Positions 51,977 through 60,852 of a stretch of DNA of 64,000 nt are shown here, piece after piece. Made by a program: the position numbers and the translations under genes. The number at the start of each line of letters is the position of its first letter. The stretch's first letter is position 1. The notes under the pieces are model-generated. The model searched no databases. It worked only from the letters and a program-made list of their open reading frames with translations, and was not told the origin of the DNA. Origin of the DNA: Limosilactobacillus oris (GTDB lineage: Bacteria > Bacillota > Bacilli > Lactobacillales > Lactobacillaceae); contig NZ_CP104398.1 of the NCBI RefSeq assembly GCF_025311495.1, forward strand, positions 372,001 to 436,000, given 5' to 3'.

Positions 51977-53089
51977 TTGATTACTGAAAAAGCACCAGGA
52001 AAATTATACATTGCTGGCGAATACGCCGTGGTTGAAAATGGTTATCCCGCCGTGCTGGTCGCCCTTGACCAGTTCGTCACCTGCACGATCAAGGAGTCGG
52101 CGCGGGAAATGGGCCAGATTTTTAGCCGGCAGTACCACAACAACCAACTACTTTGGCGGCGAATGGGTGACCAGATGGTAGTGGATAAAAGGGATAACCC
52201 TTTCTCCTACATTCTCTCTGCCATTAAGGTAACCGAGGAATACGCCCGGCAGTTTGAGCGGGAACTGCGCATCTATGACTTGCAGATTGACAGCCAGCTT
52301 GATAGCCAGAACGGCCGTAAGTACGGCTTGGGATCTTCCGCGGCGGTCACGGTCGCCACTGTAAAGGCCCTCTGCCGTTTCTATAACCTCCCCGTAACAA
52401 AGGATGAAATTTTCAAGCTGGCGGCAATCGCCCACTTCGAGGTTCAGGGCAACGGCTCCCTGGGTGATGTGGCGGCGTCCGTGTACGGGGGCTGGATTTC
52501 CTACCACTCCTTTGACCGGCAGTGGCTCGCTCAGCAGCGGCAATACCTGGACATCAAGTCCCTGGTCGACCTCCCCTGGCCCGACCTGCAGATTGAATCA
52601 CTACACGCGCCAGAAAACCTCCAGCTCCTAATCGGCTGGACCGGTAAACCGGCGTCTACCTCTCAGCTGGTCGACAAGATTTCCCTCTTCAAGGCCCGGC
52701 GGCAGGATGATTACCACCGCTTCCTCGAGGAAAGCAAGTCTTGCATCCAGCGGATGGTCGATGGCTTCCACCAGCAGGATCTTGAACGAATTAAGCGGGA
52801 AATCCGCTATAACCGCGACCTCCTCAAGCAGCTTGGAACTAACTCCGGTGTTGACATTGAAACCCCCGTCTTAAACCGTCTGTGCCAGATTGCGGAACAG
52901 TTTGGCGGGGCAGCTAAAACCTCGGGGGCTGGGGGTGGCGACTGCGGAATCGTTGCTATCGACCAGAACGCCGACTTCAATGCCGTGCTAAAGTCCTGGG
53001 CGCAGAACCACATTGAACAGCTCCCCCTTAATGTCCACTTTATCTCTGACATCAAGCGGCGGATACAGCAGCACCTGCCGTTGAATTAA
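51977..53089 (+). CDS. Phosphomevalonate kinase
   Basis: 370-residue GHMP kinase, third step of the operon. KAPGKLYIAGEYAVVE, KYGLGSSAAVTVATV and KTSGAGGGDCGIVAI are motifs 1-3. The start is probably the TTG at 51977, giving MITEKAPGKLY as in relatives, 10 bases after AAGGGA; the in-frame ATG at 51956 has only a poor site and would add seven residues. Confidence 0.93.
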   Translation: MITEKAPGKLYIAGEYAVVENGYPAVLVALDQFVTCTIKESAREMGQIFSRQYHNNQLLWRRMGDQMVVDKRDNPFSYILSAIKVTEEYARQFERELRIYDLQIDSQLDSQNGRKYGLGSSAAVTVATVKALCRFYNLPVTKDEIFKLAAIAHFEVQGNGSLGDVAASVYGGWISYHSFDRQWLAQQRQYLDIKSLVDLPWPDLQIESLHAPENLQLLIGWTGKPASTSQLVDKISLFKARRQDDYHRFLEESKSCIQRMVDGFHQQDLERIKREIRYNRDLLKQLGTNSGVDIETPVLNRLCQIAEQFGGAAKTSGAGGGDCGIVAIDQNADFNAVLKSWAQNHIEQLPLNVHFISDIKRRIQQHLPLN

Positions 53090-53141
53090 CCCACCGGGGC
53101 CAATCATGCACTAACGACCCATTATTTTAAGGAGTAAGTTT

Positions 53142-54185
53142 ATGGAATCGCGTCAAGCACAACGGAAAAACGAACACCTTTCCCTCGCCAGGAAGTATTA
53201 CGACCAGGCACACGCCAGCCACCCCTTTGATCAGGTTCGGCTGATTCACACGGCCCTGCCCGAAACGGCGGTAGCGGACGTTGATATTACAAGCCCGCTG
53301 ACCAAGCAAATCCGGCTTAACGCTCCCTTCTACTTTGAGGCAATGACGGGTGGCAGCCAGGCCGCGCTGACTATCAACCGCCAGCTCGCGCAAATTGCTG
53401 CCAAGTACCAGCTGGCAATGGCAACTGGGTCGGTCAGCATTGCCCTGAAGGATCCCGCTGCACGGGAATCATTCACCGTGATCCGGGATGAAAATCCGGA
53501 CGGAATCGTCATTGCAAACCTCAGCAGCGGGGCCAGTCTGACGGATGCCCGGGCAGCCATTGACTTATTGGGGGCCAACGCGCTGGAGCTGCACCTCAAC
53601 GCCGCCCAGGAGTTGATAATGCCGGAGGGCGATCGCTGGTTCTTCTGGCTCGACAATATTCGTGAGTTAGCAACCGCCCTTGACGTCCCGGTGATTGTCA
53701 AGGAGGTTGGCTTTGGGATGAACAAAGTCGACGTTGCTAAGCTGGCGCAGGCCGGTGTTGAGGCCATTAATGTCAGCGGACGGGGCGGCACCAACTTCGC
53801 CTTGATTGAAAACCGCCGCAACCACAAGCAGGACTTCGCTACGCTTGCCCAGTGGGGGCAAACAACGCCTGAAGCCCTTTTAGAAGCCCGGGCGTCTAAG
53901 AGCGGCCTGCCAGTTATCGCCTCTGGGGGAATCAGCTCACCTGTAGACCTTATCAAGGCCGCCGCTCTGGGGGCCAGTTCCTGTGGAGTGGCCGGCTACT
54001 TCCTGAACATTCTCCAGGCAGCCGGACCAGCAGCGCTCGACCAGGAAGTCGCGGATTGGCTGACCGTGATTCCCCGCTTGCTAGCCCTGCAAGGAGTCGA
54101 ACAGTTCACCGACCTCTCGGTAATGGCCGATACAGTTCTAGCCCCAGAGCTAGCAAGCTACGCCCAGCAACGCCAACTGTTATAA
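53142..54185 (+). CDS. fni: Type 2 isopentenyl-diphosphate delta-isomerase
   Basis: 347-residue FMN/NADPH-dependent isomerase interconverting IPP and DMAPP. It has the type 2 hallmarks FEAMTGGSQAALTINRQLA (FMN/substrate), ATGSVSIAL, LELHLNAAQELIMPEGDR with the metal/substrate Glu, KEVGFGMNK, GRGGTNF and SGGISSPVDLIKAAALGAS. Last gene of the mevalonate operon; TAAGGAG precedes the ATG. Confidence 0.96.
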   Translation: MESRQAQRKNEHLSLARKYYDQAHASHPFDQVRLIHTALPETAVADVDITSPLTKQIRLNAPFYFEAMTGGSQAALTINRQLAQIAAKYQLAMATGSVSIALKDPAARESFTVIRDENPDGIVIANLSSGASLTDARAAIDLLGANALELHLNAAQELIMPEGDRWFFWLDNIRELATALDVPVIVKEVGFGMNKVDVAKLAQAGVEAINVSGRGGTNFALIENRRNHKQDFATLAQWGQTTPEALLEARASKSGLPVIASGGISSPVDLIKAAALGASSCGVAGYFLNILQAAGPAALDQEVADWLTVIPRLLALQGVEQFTDLSVMADTVLAPELASYAQQRQLL

Positions 54186-54202
54186 TTTAAAGATTAAAAG
54201 TA

Positions 54203-54372
54203 AAAGAGGCTGGGAATAAACCCAGTCTCGTTGCTATTTTAAAGCTAAAAATGTAACAGCGCAGTAGCTGGCTGGCAGTTCAAAAGCTGATAAATCAGCA
54301 TTTGACCAACCTAGCCATCCTTGCAGGTGTGGGACAACGAACTAGACAAGCTAGTTCTGTCCCACTCCCTTT
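54203..54372 (+). repeat. Intergenic repeat, family A copy 3
   Basis: Best-preserved copy: GAGGCTGGG start with AACCCAG pairing (probably the fni terminator), AACAGCGCAGTAGCTGGCTGGC mid-part, GCTGATAAATCAGC hairpin, and the ending CTAGACAAGCTAG plus TTCTGTCCCAC. It fills the gap between fni and the SPFH gene. Confidence 0.75.
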
Positions 54373-54386
54373 TACGACTGCAATAA

Positions 54387-55253
54387 TTAATTATTTGTTC
54401 CAGTGTTAATTACCGGCTGGGTGCCCCGCTCGCTGACAATCGCAACCATGATGTTGTTAATAATCTGGAGGCGCTGAGCGTCAGTCAAATCCAACTCGGT
54501 TTCCCGAGCAAGGCGGTCAATGGCGTCCTCCGTAATGGAGACCGCCCCCTCAACAATAATCTTACGGGCAGATAGAATGGCAGCCGACTGCTGTTTCTGC
54601 AACATTGCACTGGCGATTTCGGTTGCGTAGGCCAGGTGAGTCAGCCGGGTTTCAATAATTTCAACCCCGGCAACATTGAGCCGTTCCTGGAGCTCCGCGG
54701 TCAACCGGTCTGACACCTCTGTTGGGTTGCTCCGCAAGGTCAGGGCGTCCTCATCCTCAAAGGTATCATATGGGTACTCACTTGCCACGTGGCGGACAGC
54801 CGACTCGCTCTGAATCTGAACAAACTGCTCGTAGTCATCAACAGCAAAGAGTGCTTTGGCAGTGTCAACTACCCGGTAAACTATTACGGCAGCAATCTCA
54901 ACTGGATTCCCTTGTGAGTCATTGACCTTGAGAATCTGACTATTGAAGTTGCCAACCCGTAACGATACCCGTTCCTTCTCGGTAAAGGGCACCGTCAAAA
55001 AGAGGCCGGCATCCCGGATTGTCCCGATATAATTGCCGAAGAAAGTCAGGGCCTTGGCCTCGTTTGGCTGGATAATGGTCAATGACGTAGCAGCTACTGC
55101 TACCAGCACCAGCAAAATGGCACCGATCACCGTGAGGCCCACCTGGTCAGCGGTTAACCCCCGGTAACCCAGCCAGGCAGCAACCAACGCGACTATAATT
55201 GTGAGGAGGAAGGCTAAGTAGCCGTTGATATGAAACGCATTCTTTTCTTTCAT
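54387..55253 (-). CDS. SPFH/band 7 (slipin-like) membrane protein
   Basis: 288 residues. Two hydrophobic helices (about 10-30 and 38-60), then the SPFH domain (IQPNEAKALTFFGNYIGTIRDAGLFLTVPF, and LQERLNVAGVEIIETRLTHLAYA), and a helical C-terminal part (ASAMLQKQQSAAILSARKIIVEGA). Organises membrane microdomains; the partner is unknown. Fifteen bases downstream of the rRNA methyltransferase gene, so likely in one transcript. Confidence 0.9.
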   Translation of the reverse strand: MKEKNAFHINGYLAFLLTIIVALVAAWLGYRGLTADQVGLTVIGAILLVLVAVAATSLTIIQPNEAKALTFFGNYIGTIRDAGLFLTVPFTEKERVSLRVGNFNSQILKVNDSQGNPVEIAAVIVYRVVDTAKALFAVDDYEQFVQIQSESAVRHVASEYPYDTFEDEDALTLRSNPTEVSDRLTAELQERLNVAGVEIIETRLTHLAYATEIASAMLQKQQSAAILSARKIIVEGAVSITEDAIDRLARETELDLTDAQRLQIINNIMVAIVSERGTQPVINTGTNN

Positions 55254-55268
55254 TATTGGTTGTCCTTT

Positions 55269-56645
55269 CTAAAAGCGTAATCCTTTGGGATAAAAGTTTT
55301 TCACCGTGCCGTTAACTAACTTACCGAAGCCGACGTTAAAGCCCTGGCAGGTTAACAGGTACCAGCCGTTGGAAAGCTCAGCCGACCCGGACAGGACATC
55401 CCCGTGAACGTAGGAACGCCACTGTTCAGTGCTAAGGTCAATCCGGCGGGTCGTTACCGCGGGGTCAATCGCCAAGGCCAGTGCTAGGGCCGGTTCAAAG
55501 CGCCGCTTTTTAAACGTCCCCAGGTGGAGACCAGGTCGTAAGGCGGTCAGCCCCTCGACGGACGACATTTCAGCTGGCAGGTCATAAAGTTGGTCACCAT
55601 AAGTCAACAGTTGATGTGGCTGGTAATCCGGCATGAACCACTGGCAGAAGTCACTAAAGAATTGCCGCTGCTCCTTAGTCACCCCGTCCTGCTGGTGACT
55701 CTTGCGGTGTTTCTTTTTCTTCTTCGCTTGTCCGCTAACCGCTGGCTCTGAACCAGTAGCCGCCAGTTGGAACTTGGCGATAAAGTGCCCCTCCCCTGCA
55801 ATGTGGTGGGGGAAGAGCCGCACCGCCTTGGCTAAGTCAGGATTGCCATCAGCCCACTCCGGCCGGCCATCATCCATTCCCGGGTATTTTTTGATTGGAA
55901 CCATCGTTAACCCCGGGTAGGTAGCCAACAGCCAGGCAGCATTCTGCTCGTCCTCTTCCGGGGCAAAGGTACAGGTCGAATAAACCAGCGTCCCCCCTGG
56001 CTTTAACATTCTCAGTGCCGAAGCGAGAATCTTCCGTTGCCGGTTAGCACATTCGGCCGGGTAGTCAGGCGTCCAGTATTCTATTCCCGCCGGCTCCTTC
56101 CGAAACATTCCTTCACCAGAACAAGGGGCATCCACCAGAATCCGGTCGAAAAACTGGGGAAAATGCTTTTCCAAATCAGCTGGGCTCTCGTTAGTAACTA
56201 CCGTCTGGGCGGTCCCCCACCGTTCCAAGTTTTCCGCCAGGACCAGGGCCCGTTTGCGAAAAATTTCGTTGGCAACTAGCAAGCCCTGATCCTTCATCTT
56301 AGCGACCAGGTGGGTCGTCTTGCCACCAGGGGCCGCACAGAGGTCAAGAACCCGCTCGCCTGGTTGGGGAGCAACCACCTCGCCGACGTACATGGCGGAC
56401 GGTTCCTGGCTGTAAATTGCCCCGGCGACATGGTCGAGCGACTTGCCATCCACCGGTCCCCGGTAGCCGGTCGGGACATACTCCACCTTTCCTACCGCCC
56501 TCTCAAGCGTCGCGGTCGGTGCCGCCTTAGCCGGGTTGACCCGAAAACCGCCGGTCGATGGCTGGTCAAAGGATGCCAAGAAGGCCGGTGCCTCGTCACC
56601 GAGCAGGCGCTGGTATTTGTTAATAAACGCATCTGGTAGTATCAT
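55269..56645 (-). CDS. rsmF: RsmF-like rRNA (cytosine-C5) methyltransferase
   Basis: 458-residue SAM enzyme of the NSUN/RsmB class. SAM pocket VLDLCAAPGGKTTHLVA, catalytic cysteines in DAPCSGEGMFRKEP and YSTCTFAPEEDEQNAAWLL. The C-terminal third contains a basic linker (KKKKKHRKSH) and a PUA-like end (FGKLVNGTVKNFYPKGLR). ATG 56645 is 9 bases after GAGGG; the TTG directly before it is not used. Confidence 0.92.
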   Translation of the reverse strand: MILPDAFINKYQRLLGDEAPAFLASFDQPSTGGFRVNPAKAAPTATLERAVGKVEYVPTGYRGPVDGKSLDHVAGAIYSQEPSAMYVGEVVAPQPGERVLDLCAAPGGKTTHLVAKMKDQGLLVANEIFRKRALVLAENLERWGTAQTVVTNESPADLEKHFPQFFDRILVDAPCSGEGMFRKEPAGIEYWTPDYPAECANRQRKILASALRMLKPGGTLVYSTCTFAPEEDEQNAAWLLATYPGLTMVPIKKYPGMDDGRPEWADGNPDLAKAVRLFPHHIAGEGHFIAKFQLAATGSEPAVSGQAKKKKKHRKSHQQDGVTKEQRQFFSDFCQWFMPDYQPHQLLTYGDQLYDLPAEMSSVEGLTALRPGLHLGTFKKRRFEPALALALAIDPAVTTRRIDLSTEQWRSYVHGDVLSGSAELSNGWYLLTCQGFNVGFGKLVNGTVKNFYPKGLRF

Positions 56646-56771
56646 CAATTATCCCTCATTTCTCTTCCCCACTATTATACAGTAATTTCTGGCCGCCACG
56701 AAACAGTTCACATTTAGCAGCAATTCCCGTATAATTATTTGATAAGTATTTTTTATAAAGGAGTGACGAAC

Positions 56772-57584
56772 GTGGATCAGCACTTAATCGCCCTCGATCT
56801 CGACGGGACCACGTTAAATAACCAGTCCACCCTCACCCAGGAAACTATCCGTACCCTGCGAACCCTTGCGGATGAAGGCCATATCGTCAGTATCATTACC
56901 GGTCGGCCCTACCGGATTGCCCGGCATATCTATGATCAAATTGGAATTAAGACACCGATGGTCAATTTCAATGGTGCCCTGACGCACATCCCCCACGAGG
57001 CTTGGGATGGTGAATACGAAGTGGCACTGACCCGGGAACTGGCGCTGGACCTGCTTGCCAACCGCGAACAACTCGGCATCAAAACAATCACCGTTGAAGA
57101 CAAGTACCGGGTCTGGGCAAACCACCCCACTAAGGACCTGCCCGAATTCTTACCGGACCACCTCCGGGATGACCAGCTGCTGACGGCCGAGAACCTTACT
57201 GGCCGACCGATCTCATTGATTATCGAGTACCAACCGGGCCAGGCTGAAAAAGTCATTAAGGCGGTCAACGAGAAGTATGGCACCTTCGTAGAAGCACGGG
57301 TCTGGGGCGGTCCTTACAATATTCTGGAACTAATCCACCGCGGCACGCACAAGGAATCAGGAATGTACTACGTTGCCAAGCAGTACCAGATTAGCCGGTC
57401 CCACATCATTGCGTTTGGCGATGAACATAACGACCTGGAAATGCTGGATGCTGCCGGCCGCGGGGTCGCAATGCAAAACGCGATTCCAGACATCAAGGCG
57501 ATTGCCGACGACGTCACTCCGGTTGATAACGACCACGACGGGTTGGCAAAGTATCTTCAAGAATACTTTAAACTTAGTATTTAA
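56772..57584 (+). CDS. Cof-type HAD phosphatase
   Basis: 270-residue HAD-superfamily sugar-phosphate or FMN phosphatase with a C2 cap. The nucleophile Asp is in LIALDLDGTTLNN, motif II in IITGRP, and motif IV in IIAFGDEHNDLEML. Substrate unknown. Start GTG at 56772 after AAGGAGTGACGAAC; the frame opening at 56739 runs through that site. Confidence 0.92.
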   Translation: MDQHLIALDLDGTTLNNQSTLTQETIRTLRTLADEGHIVSIITGRPYRIARHIYDQIGIKTPMVNFNGALTHIPHEAWDGEYEVALTRELALDLLANREQLGIKTITVEDKYRVWANHPTKDLPEFLPDHLRDDQLLTAENLTGRPISLIIEYQPGQAEKVIKAVNEKYGTFVEARVWGGPYNILELIHRGTHKESGMYYVAKQYQISRSHIIAFGDEHNDLEMLDAAGRGVAMQNAIPDIKAIADDVTPVDNDHDGLAKYLQEYFKLSI

Positions 57585-57820
57585 AGCACCTTAATGACGT
57601 AACCGATAATGAGGAGGATAAAAAGACCGGTAACCACAGTGATGAAGCTGCGGTGCTGGTTGACAAAGCGGTCGGTAGCCAGCAAGACCAGGCAACCACC
57701 ACAGGCAATGATCAAGCCCAGGACAACCATCATCATCCGCTGCGGGGTGTTGGTCACAAATGCCGCCCCAACAATCAGCAGGCCGACAAGGGCGAGGAGC
57801 AGAGAGAGTTTTGTTCGCAT
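57581..57820 (-). CDS. Small membrane protein, three helices
   Basis: 79 residues: RTKLSLLLALVGLLIVGAA, a middle helix around MMVVLGLIIACGGCLVLLA, and a last helix FITVVTGLFILLIIGYVI. No motif recognised. The start at 57820 (MRTKLS) follows AGGTAATAGG; the longer frame to 57871 has no start signal. Its stop region overlaps the end of the HAD gene by 4 bases on the other strand. Confidence 0.65.
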   Translation of the reverse strand: MRTKLSLLLALVGLLIVGAAFVTNTPQRMMMVVLGLIIACGGCLVLLATDRFVNQHRSFITVVTGLFILLIIGYVIKVL

Positions 57821-57873
57821 CCTATTACCTTCGGGATAATTAAAGTGCAGTAATTTAATAATTATTAGCACTT

Positions 57874-58020
57874 TTGATACTTTATTTAAAAATTTTGTTA
57901 TAATGAAGGCGAAGGCGATTTTGCAATCACCTTCGCCAACATACTTCTACTAGGGGAACTGTGACCAGGGTGTCATGGCTCCCTTATGTATTTTAGCATG
58001 CTTTTTCTGCCAGTAAAAGC
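57874..58020 (+). ncRNA. Candidate small RNA with strong promoter
   Basis: TTGATA (57874-57879), 19-base spacer and TATAAT (57899-57904) precede a region without a reading frame of note. The transcript would start with the hairpin GGCGAAGG / CCTTCGCC (57908-57915 with 57930-57937; inner GATT/AATC also pairs). A second stem of CTGTGAC and GTCATGG follows near 57959-57979. An 11-codon frame starting GTG at 57961 has only AGGGGAA before it. No clear terminator. I do not recognise the RNA; the 380 bases to the next gene hold nothing else except the terminator at 58155. Confidence 0.35.
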
Positions 58021-58154
58021 CGAAGCATAGCAAGAGCTGAAAACGAAATTTAACTAAATCGGCTGATAAATAAAGAATAGGCATTTAGACGTTCGTCTTT
58101 GCCCGCAAAAAGTCTCAGAACATTTCCTAACGCTTCACTGGGCCCCCGCGCCAG

Positions 58155-58190
58155 AGAAAAAAGCCTCTCTGCCGTTTCTGGCAGAAAGGC
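58155..58190 (-). terminator. Terminator of the HxlR operon
   Basis: Minus strand GCCTTTCTGCC-AGAAAC-GGCAGAGAGGC with a TTTTTTCTC tail. Confidence 0.92.
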
Positions 58191-58201
58191 AATCTCCTTC
58201 G

Positions 58202-58462
58202 CTAAAAAGCAATAGCGAGGATCCTGGCTTGAGCAGCTTCCAATTCGGCCGCAGATATATTAATAAAGCGATTGACAAGCCGTGGAGCTACTCCAATATC
58301 ATTAGTTAAGAAGTCGTGAATTGTGCTGATCGGCACCCCAGCGTGACGGAGGTGCTGAATGGTCATGGTCACCGCTAATTCCTTCACATGAGCAGCGGAC
58401 AGGGCAGCTGGTGCGACTTCAACGACACCCTGATAGTAGCCATTCATAAATGTCCGGTTCAT
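58202..58462 (-). CDS. Small protein of unknown function, 86 residues
   Basis: Starts MNRTFMNGYYQGVVEV at 58462, nine bases after AAAGGGGG. The middle (VKELAVTMTIQHLRHAGVPISTIHDFLTND) looks like the helical part of a MerR-type regulator without the DNA-binding N-terminus, but this is a weak likeness. It follows the HxlR-type gene by 27 bases and shares its terminator, so they form one operon. Confidence 0.65.
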   Translation of the reverse strand: MNRTFMNGYYQGVVEVAPAALSAAHVKELAVTMTIQHLRHAGVPISTIHDFLTNDIGVAPRLVNRFINISAAELEAAQARILAIAF

Positions 58463-58489
58463 CCAGCACACCCCCTTTCGTGTCCCGGC

Positions 58490-58891
58490 TTACTTAATGT
58501 ACTTTGAGAGGATTTGGTTATACTTGACCAAGTCCTTTAGTTTTGCCGTACTTTCCGGTTCAACTACAAGTACCGACTGGCGGTCGGCGTTATCATCCTG
58601 CTGCTGGGCTCCCCAGACGCTGAGTGACATCATCAGGCACCGCAGCTGTTCTCCATCCTCAGTCAGCGAATACTTATTTTCCGTATCCCGGATTGGGTTA
58701 GCAACACGAAGGTTTTGTAATTGACACAACTTTGCTGATAACTCTTCTTCTGACAAGGCTGGAATCAATTCCAGTAATTCCTGCTTTGTAAAGGTCCGGA
58801 AGCCTAGCCAAAAAAGCAGAACTGGTGCCCACTTGTCTTGTAAAATTTCATTGGCATAAGCTAAACCACTTTCTTTAGTTTCCTTTGTCAT
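58490..58891 (-). CDS. HxlR-type winged-helix regulator
   Basis: 133 residues. The core ANEILQDKWAPVLLFWLGFRTFTKQELLELIPALSEEELSAKLCQLQNLRVANPI and SLTEDGEQLRCLMMSLSVWG match HxlR/MarR-like repressors (usual pattern GGKWxxxIL...L...G...F..L). The C-terminal tail (about 30 residues) is longer than usual. Targets unknown; possibly the flanking genes. ATG 58891 follows AGGAGG. Confidence 0.8.
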   Translation of the reverse strand: MTKETKESGLAYANEILQDKWAPVLLFWLGFRTFTKQELLELIPALSEEELSAKLCQLQNLRVANPIRDTENKYSLTEDGEQLRCLMMSLSVWGAQQQDDNADRQSVLVVEPESTAKLKDLVKYNQILSKYIK

Positions 58892-58975
58892 AGTTATCAA
58901 TTCCTCCTATTCACAAGTTTGATAGCTAAACCCTTGGCACCTTCTATTATAAATTGTCCGCTAATCAGTTGAACA

Positions 58976-59731
58976 TTATTTGACGAATTTTTCATATTTT
59001 TTAAGGGGCAGGCCAGCATAACCAATAACACTATTAAGTCGCCGCTGAAAATCAGCATCTGGCAGCTCGCCAAAGGTCGCCAAGAACGCCTCGTTAGTAA
59101 CTGCCATCACGTAATTTGCGAGAATCTGCTGGTGAATAGCTAGTCCCTGCTGGTGACTCAAGTACGTACCGGAAGCAGGCCGCAAACCGCTGCTGTCCTG
59201 GTAGACCCCCATCCGCCACATGGCCCCTTCGATATTCGCTAATTGGAGGTTGGCTACCTGGTCAGCCGCGTCCAGGATCCGACCAAAACTGCTAAAACTT
59301 GCGTCAACCCGAAGCTGGTATAAGCCACCCTGTCCCTTGAGGATGATTAGCAGGCGGTTGAGCTTCTGTGAATAGCTATAAGTATCTAGGTGGTGGGCCA
59401 TGTAATAGACAACTTGACGGTTGCTGGCACCATGAGTAGGAACCAGCCGGTAATGCCCCGAAATAATTGCCTGGGTCTGACAGCGGGCCAAGGAATAATA
59501 AGCGGATAGTTCATGCCGACAGATGCCATTCTCCTTGCGAAAACGGCAGAGACACTCCTGCAGCCGGCAATTCAGAATAACCGCCTGCCCCTCCCGAGTT
59601 AGGATCAAGGTTTGCTGCCGGTAAGCGGTCAGGGCTAGTGTATTATCAAAGCGCGGCTGAAAGCCTTCCATTTCCGCGTTAATCTCAATGGTCGACAAAT
59701 CGCTAAAGTCAAACGTCTTCATAAAAGTCAC
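58976..59731 (-). CDS. SWIM-motif-like protein of unknown function
   Basis: 251 residues. A CxCx(n)CxH pattern at about residues 59-73 (ECLCRFRKENGICRHELS) is a SWIM zinc-finger signature, usually a nucleic-acid or protein binding module. The remainder is not recognised. The start is GTG 59731, about 5 bases after GGAGGAG; ATG 59722 is too far from it but possible. Single gene between the HxlR operon and the sigma-factor remnant. Confidence 0.7.
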   Translation of the reverse strand: MTFMKTFDFSDLSTIEINAEMEGFQPRFDNTLALTAYRQQTLILTREGQAVILNCRLQECLCRFRKENGICRHELSAYYSLARCQTQAIISGHYRLVPTHGASNRQVVYYMAHHLDTYSYSQKLNRLLIILKGQGGLYQLRVDASFSSFGRILDAADQVANLQLANIEGAMWRMGVYQDSSGLRPASGTYLSHQQGLAIHQQILANYVMAVTNEAFLATFGELPDADFQRRLNSVIGYAGLPLKKYEKFVK

Positions 59732-59944
59732 AAAGACTCCTCCTCAAATTTTAAAAATTAGCATTTCTCCCCCAAAGTAAGAAAGCGTTTTCACAAATAA
59801 TAAGATACCAAGCACGTTTACCCAGCGTCAACACTTTTTACCCTGCTAATCCCCTTTTTTATCGTTTGCTTAGCTGCTAGTAGATGCCTATAATCAGCGG
59901 TACTCAGGAGCTCTTGAGAATTTATCACAAGGATGATTCTCAGT

Positions 59945-60491
59945 ATGAAAAACGAAAAAATTACGAACGGTCTGTATTTCCTAATGGACGATAAGCGGAC
60001 CGGAATTATTTATGGGGTCCTTAAACGGCTCCATATTACTCCCTGGCAGGATCAGTTCGCCGACCTCTTTCAAGACGGCTGTCTAGCCTATGCGACCGCC
60101 TTTGCCGACTTCCCTGGCGACCCACGGACCAACAGCCGATTCCCCGCCTACGCCTATCAGAAAGTCTACTAGCGGCTGTTAGATGAACTGCGGCACCAGC
60201 AACGGGGACTAGCCTTGACCGAATACTCCCTTGACGACCAGGATAACGAGCTAACGGAACCGCTCCCCAGTACCGGGGCAGGATTAGCGATGTGCTTAGA
60301 CAGGGTTTGTCTCCAGCATTTGCTGACCAAGTGCACCCCTAACCAGCAACGCTACTTAATCGGTAAATTGCATTTCCACCTCACCGACCGGGAAATTTAG
60401 TCCCAGTGCCGTCGCCCAGTGGAAACGGGGACTAATTGCCAAGGCACGGCAACTTGGCTACAATAAGGATGAATTTGAGGTGAGAAAATGA
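59945..60491 (+). pseudogene. ComX/SigX-like alternative sigma factor, decayed
   Basis: Remnant of a small sigma-70-type factor of the competence ComX/SigH kind. The first part (WQDQFADLFQDGCLAYATAFADF, then NSRFPAYAYQKVY) resembles region 2. TAG at 60170-60172 interrupts it; the same frame continues RLLDELRHQQRGLALTEYSL and to the region 4 start (LTKCTPNQQRYLIGKLHFHLTDREI), where TAG occurs at 60398-60400. After a short deletion with a frame change the usual ending VAQWKRGLIAKARQLGYN follows in another frame to TGA 60491, overlapping the next ATG. Two stops plus the deletion make a functional product unlikely. Confidence 0.75.
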
Positions 60492-60742
60492 CAAAACACC
60501 AGATTAGATTTGACCAGGACTGGTTCAACTCCCGTTATGCCGGTGAGGATGCTGATGACGGTTGTCCGAACGAATTGAGCCTGTATCGGCAAGCTGATAG
60601 TGACCAGCTTACCCTCCTGCTATCTAACATCGACTTTGCTGGAAGCAGCCATGACAACACTTACTTGCTAGACAAGCATGACGCCCAGGCACTGGTTCGC
60701 TTTTTAACGCAGTGGTTAGATAATAATATCTCAGCGAAGTAG
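60488..60742 (+). CDS. Small acidic protein of unknown function, 84 residues
   Basis: Soluble, acidic, starts MTKHQIRFDQDWFNSRYAG. No motif known to me. Its ATG overlaps the stop of the sigma-factor remnant (ATGA) and follows GAGGTGAG, so it was once translationally coupled to that gene. It still has a good site of its own. Confidence 0.65.
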   Translation: MTKHQIRFDQDWFNSRYAGEDADDGCPNELSLYRQADSDQLTLLLSNIDFAGSSHDNTYLLDKHDAQALVRFLTQWLDNNISAK

Positions 60743-60840
60743 CTAGCTGGCAAGATAACTGCTGACAAATCAGCGGTAATCTCCCTAAATATGCCTACTG
60801 CATAGCTATCCTTGTGGAGGTTGCCAAAGGTTAGTTTAGA
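60735..60840 (+). repeat. Intergenic repeat, family A copy 4
   Basis: Partial copy: GCGAAGTAGCTAGCTGGC and CTGCTGACAAATCAGCGG correspond to AACAGCGCAGTAGCTGGCTGGC and GCTGATAAATCAGC in copy 3. It overlaps the last codons of the preceding gene. Confidence 0.55.
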
Positions 60841-60852
60841 GTTGAAAGACTA

